Shown in pieces: positions 5,476-6,308 of a stretch of 6,308 nt of DNA. Under the pieces are notes generated by a model. That model was not told where the DNA came from, searched no databases, and saw only the letters and a list, made by a program, of their open reading frames with translations. This DNA is from SOIA01 sp050116035 (GTDB taxonomy: Bacteria; Acidobacteriota; Aminicenantia; Aminicenantales; Aminicenantaceae): the NCBI GenBank assembly GCA_050116035.1, contig JASFPJ010000202.1, forward strand, positions 1-6,308, read 5' to 3'. Positions within the stretch are counted from its first letter, which is position 1; each line of letters starts with the position of its first letter. The position numbers and the translations under genes were made by a program.

Positions 5476-5886
5476 ATGACCAAAAAAAAGATTAGAGTCC
5501 TAGTCGCTAAGCCAGGATTAGATGGTCATGATCGGGGGGCGAAGGTGATCTGTCGGTCTTTGAGGGATGCGGGATTTGAAGTGATTTACACAGGATTGAG
5601 GCGAACACCAGAAGAGATCGTCAATTCTGCTATTCAGGAGGATGCGGATGTCATCGGCCTGAGTATTCTGAGCGGCGCGCATAATGTTCTTTTTCCACAA
5701 ATCATGGATCTCCTTAAAGAGAAAGATGCGCATGATATCAAAGTGATCGCCGGAGGAATTATCCCTGATAAAGATATCCCATTATTGAAGAAAATCGGGA
5801 TATCAGAGATATTCTTGCCGGGCTCTTCGACAGAAGACATAGTGAAATGGATAGAAGGAAACATGAAGGAGTCTTCTTCCGTATAG
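5476..5886 (+). CDS. icmB: Acyl-CoA mutase small subunit, cobalamin-binding
   Basis: This 136-residue protein is a complete Rossmann-like B12-binding domain. It begins KIRVLVAKPGLDGHDRG, containing the DxHxxG motif (Asp16, His18, Gly21) whose histidine replaces dimethylbenzimidazole as lower cobalt ligand ('base-off/His-on' binding). It continues with the SxL motif (Ser63-Ile-Leu65, followed by SGAH) and the GG motif (Gly93-Gly94 in VIAGGIIP) that lines the nucleotide tail. Length and sequence match the separate small subunits of heterodimeric mutases (IcmB, and the equivalent subunit of archaeal methylmalonyl-CoA mutase). It starts 19 bases after the large-subunit stop, with GGAGG at 5466-5470 five bases before ATG, so the two genes form one operon and should assemble into the holoenzyme. 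Its strong ribosome site contrasts with the weak, structured one of the large subunit. The domain does not set substrate choice; the symbol follows the partner's active-site residues. Confidence 0.92.
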   Translation: MTKKKIRVLVAKPGLDGHDRGAKVICRSLRDAGFEVIYTGLRRTPEEIVNSAIQEDADVIGLSILSGAHNVLFPQIMDLLKEKDAHDIKVIAGGIIPDKDIPLLKKIGISEIFLPGSSTEDIVKWIEGNMKESSSV

Positions 5887-5951
5887 ATAATATGAGAGGA
5901 TTAAACAGCTTGACTTTGTTTTTTTAAATATGATATTAAAGGACAAGTCCG

Positions 5952-6308
5952 ATGGCTAAAAAACATTATTCGTTCATAATCGTTCCGCATCACAAAGGAC
6001 AATCAAAGAAAATCTCTCTCACTGAAAAAAGAGTTAAGATTTTAGCGGGAGTGCTTTCGTTTATCGCGATTCTTTTGATTGTGTTTCTTGTGGATTATTT
6101 CACGATGAACGTGACACGCCAGAAATATAAAACACTCTCTGATGAGAATGCCCGTCAGAAAGAGACCATTGCGCAGTATAAGCTCGCTGTGAACAAGTTG
6201 AGGAAGAATATCGACAGTTTCGAGGAATATGCCAAGAAGATTAATGTGATGGCTGGACTCAAATCGCCAGAAGTCCTGAGAGAGCTTGGAGTCGGTGGCG
6301 GGGGACGA
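5952..6308 (+). CDS. Membrane-anchored coiled-coil protein, probable N-terminus of an M23-family peptidoglycan metallopeptidase (runs off right edge)
   Basis: The frame from ATG 5952 stays open for 119 codons to the window end. A basic cytoplasmic head (MAKKHYSFIIVPHHKGQSKK, with further lysines to about residue 29) is followed by one hydrophobic segment (about 30-48, rich in I/L/V/F/A). A charged heptad-like helix (about 52-98) then ends in INVMAGLKSPEVLRELGVGGGG. This layout, with a MAGL-SPE-L-E-G-GGG hinge after the coiled coil, is typical of the N-terminus of M23/LytM-type peptidases and their inactive relatives, which cut or regulate cutting of peptidoglycan cross-links in the periplasm. 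The catalytic domain (HxxxD and HxH zinc motifs) would lie beyond the edge, so activity cannot be judged. AAAGGA (5938-5943) lies 8 bases before the ATG, supporting the start. The gene is 65 bases after icmB and unrelated to it in function. Membrane and coiled-coil parts are seen; the peptidase assignment is inference. Confidence 0.7.
   Translation, partial: MAKKHYSFIIVPHHKGQSKKISLTEKRVKILAGVLSFIAILLIVFLVDYFTMNVTRQKYKTLSDENARQKETIAQYKLAVNKLRKNIDSFEEYAKKINVMAGLKSPEVLRELGVGGGGR

Noticed and set aside
5903..5925. Intrinsic terminator after icmB (AAACA...TGTTT followed by T-run)
   Set aside because: The stem is only 5 weak pairs with a 9-base loop, so too unstable to call.
5910..5937. Promoter TTGACT-16-GATATT before the M23-type gene
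   Set aside because: The transcript would start at about 5944, after the AAAGGA ribosome site (5938-5943); the better -10 (TATGAT, 5929-5934) is only 13 bp from the -35.
1..6308. CRISPR arrays, insertion sequences, tRNA or rRNA genes, phage or defence genes
   Set aside because: I saw no regularly spaced repeats, transposase-like product, tRNA-like cloverleaf or rRNA segment; the window is metabolic in content.

Overview
This window carries a small central-carbon and acyl-CoA metabolism neighbourhood. Its codon and intergenic composition is moderately AT-leaning, and its clear Shine-Dalgarno sites (for example GGAGG before the genes at 341 minus, 3283 and 5476) are bacterial. A B-type aconitase, a separately encoded B12-dependent mutase pair and the N-terminus of a membrane-anchored, coiled-coil M23-type envelope peptidase point to a Gram-negative bacterium, perhaps an uncultured anaerobe-rich lineage such as Acidobacteriota/Aminicenantes. 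That placement is a low-confidence inference from protein style only.

Layout. Positions 1-341 (minus) hold the start of an isocitrate/isopropylmalate-type dehydrogenase that runs off the left edge. It is divergent from a full-length aconitase B at 607-3141 (plus). The 265 bp between them carry a consensus-like promoter for acnB, a 15-bp perfect inverted repeat, a 10-bp palindrome over the -10 region and other small repeats. Just after the acnB stop lies a second palindrome with the same TTTTCAT half-site. A short stand-alone EF-Tu-domain-2-like protein follows (3283-3540). Next comes a 236-base non-coding stretch that is unusually rich in stem-loops. It leads into a two-gene operon encoding the catalytic subunit (3777-5456) and the B12-binding subunit (5476-5886) of a coenzyme-B12-dependent acyl-CoA mutase. 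The window ends inside an M23-type peptidase gene (5952 onward).

How the genes fit together. Aconitase plus isocitrate dehydrogenase make consecutive steps from citrate to 2-oxoglutarate, transcribed divergently from a shared control region. The mutase would by default be called methylmalonyl-CoA mutase. However, the two residues that recognise the substrate carboxylate in that enzyme (Tyr89 and Arg207 in Propionibacterium numbering) are Phe90 and Gln208 here, the published signature of isobutyryl-CoA mutase. The pair is therefore better read as interconverting isobutyryl-CoA and n-butyryl-CoA, or a related non-carboxylated acyl-CoA. That would link valine or branched acyl degradation to beta-oxidation and then to the TCA cycle.

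The most novel-looking element is the mutase leader. It has at least four stem-loop domains between 3561 and 3771. The last holds the Shine-Dalgarno sequence in its loop, and the loop of the preceding hairpin is complementary to that Shine-Dalgarno. Two upstream copies of the same AGAGGT hexamer could compete for that loop. I do not recognise it as a known riboswitch class.
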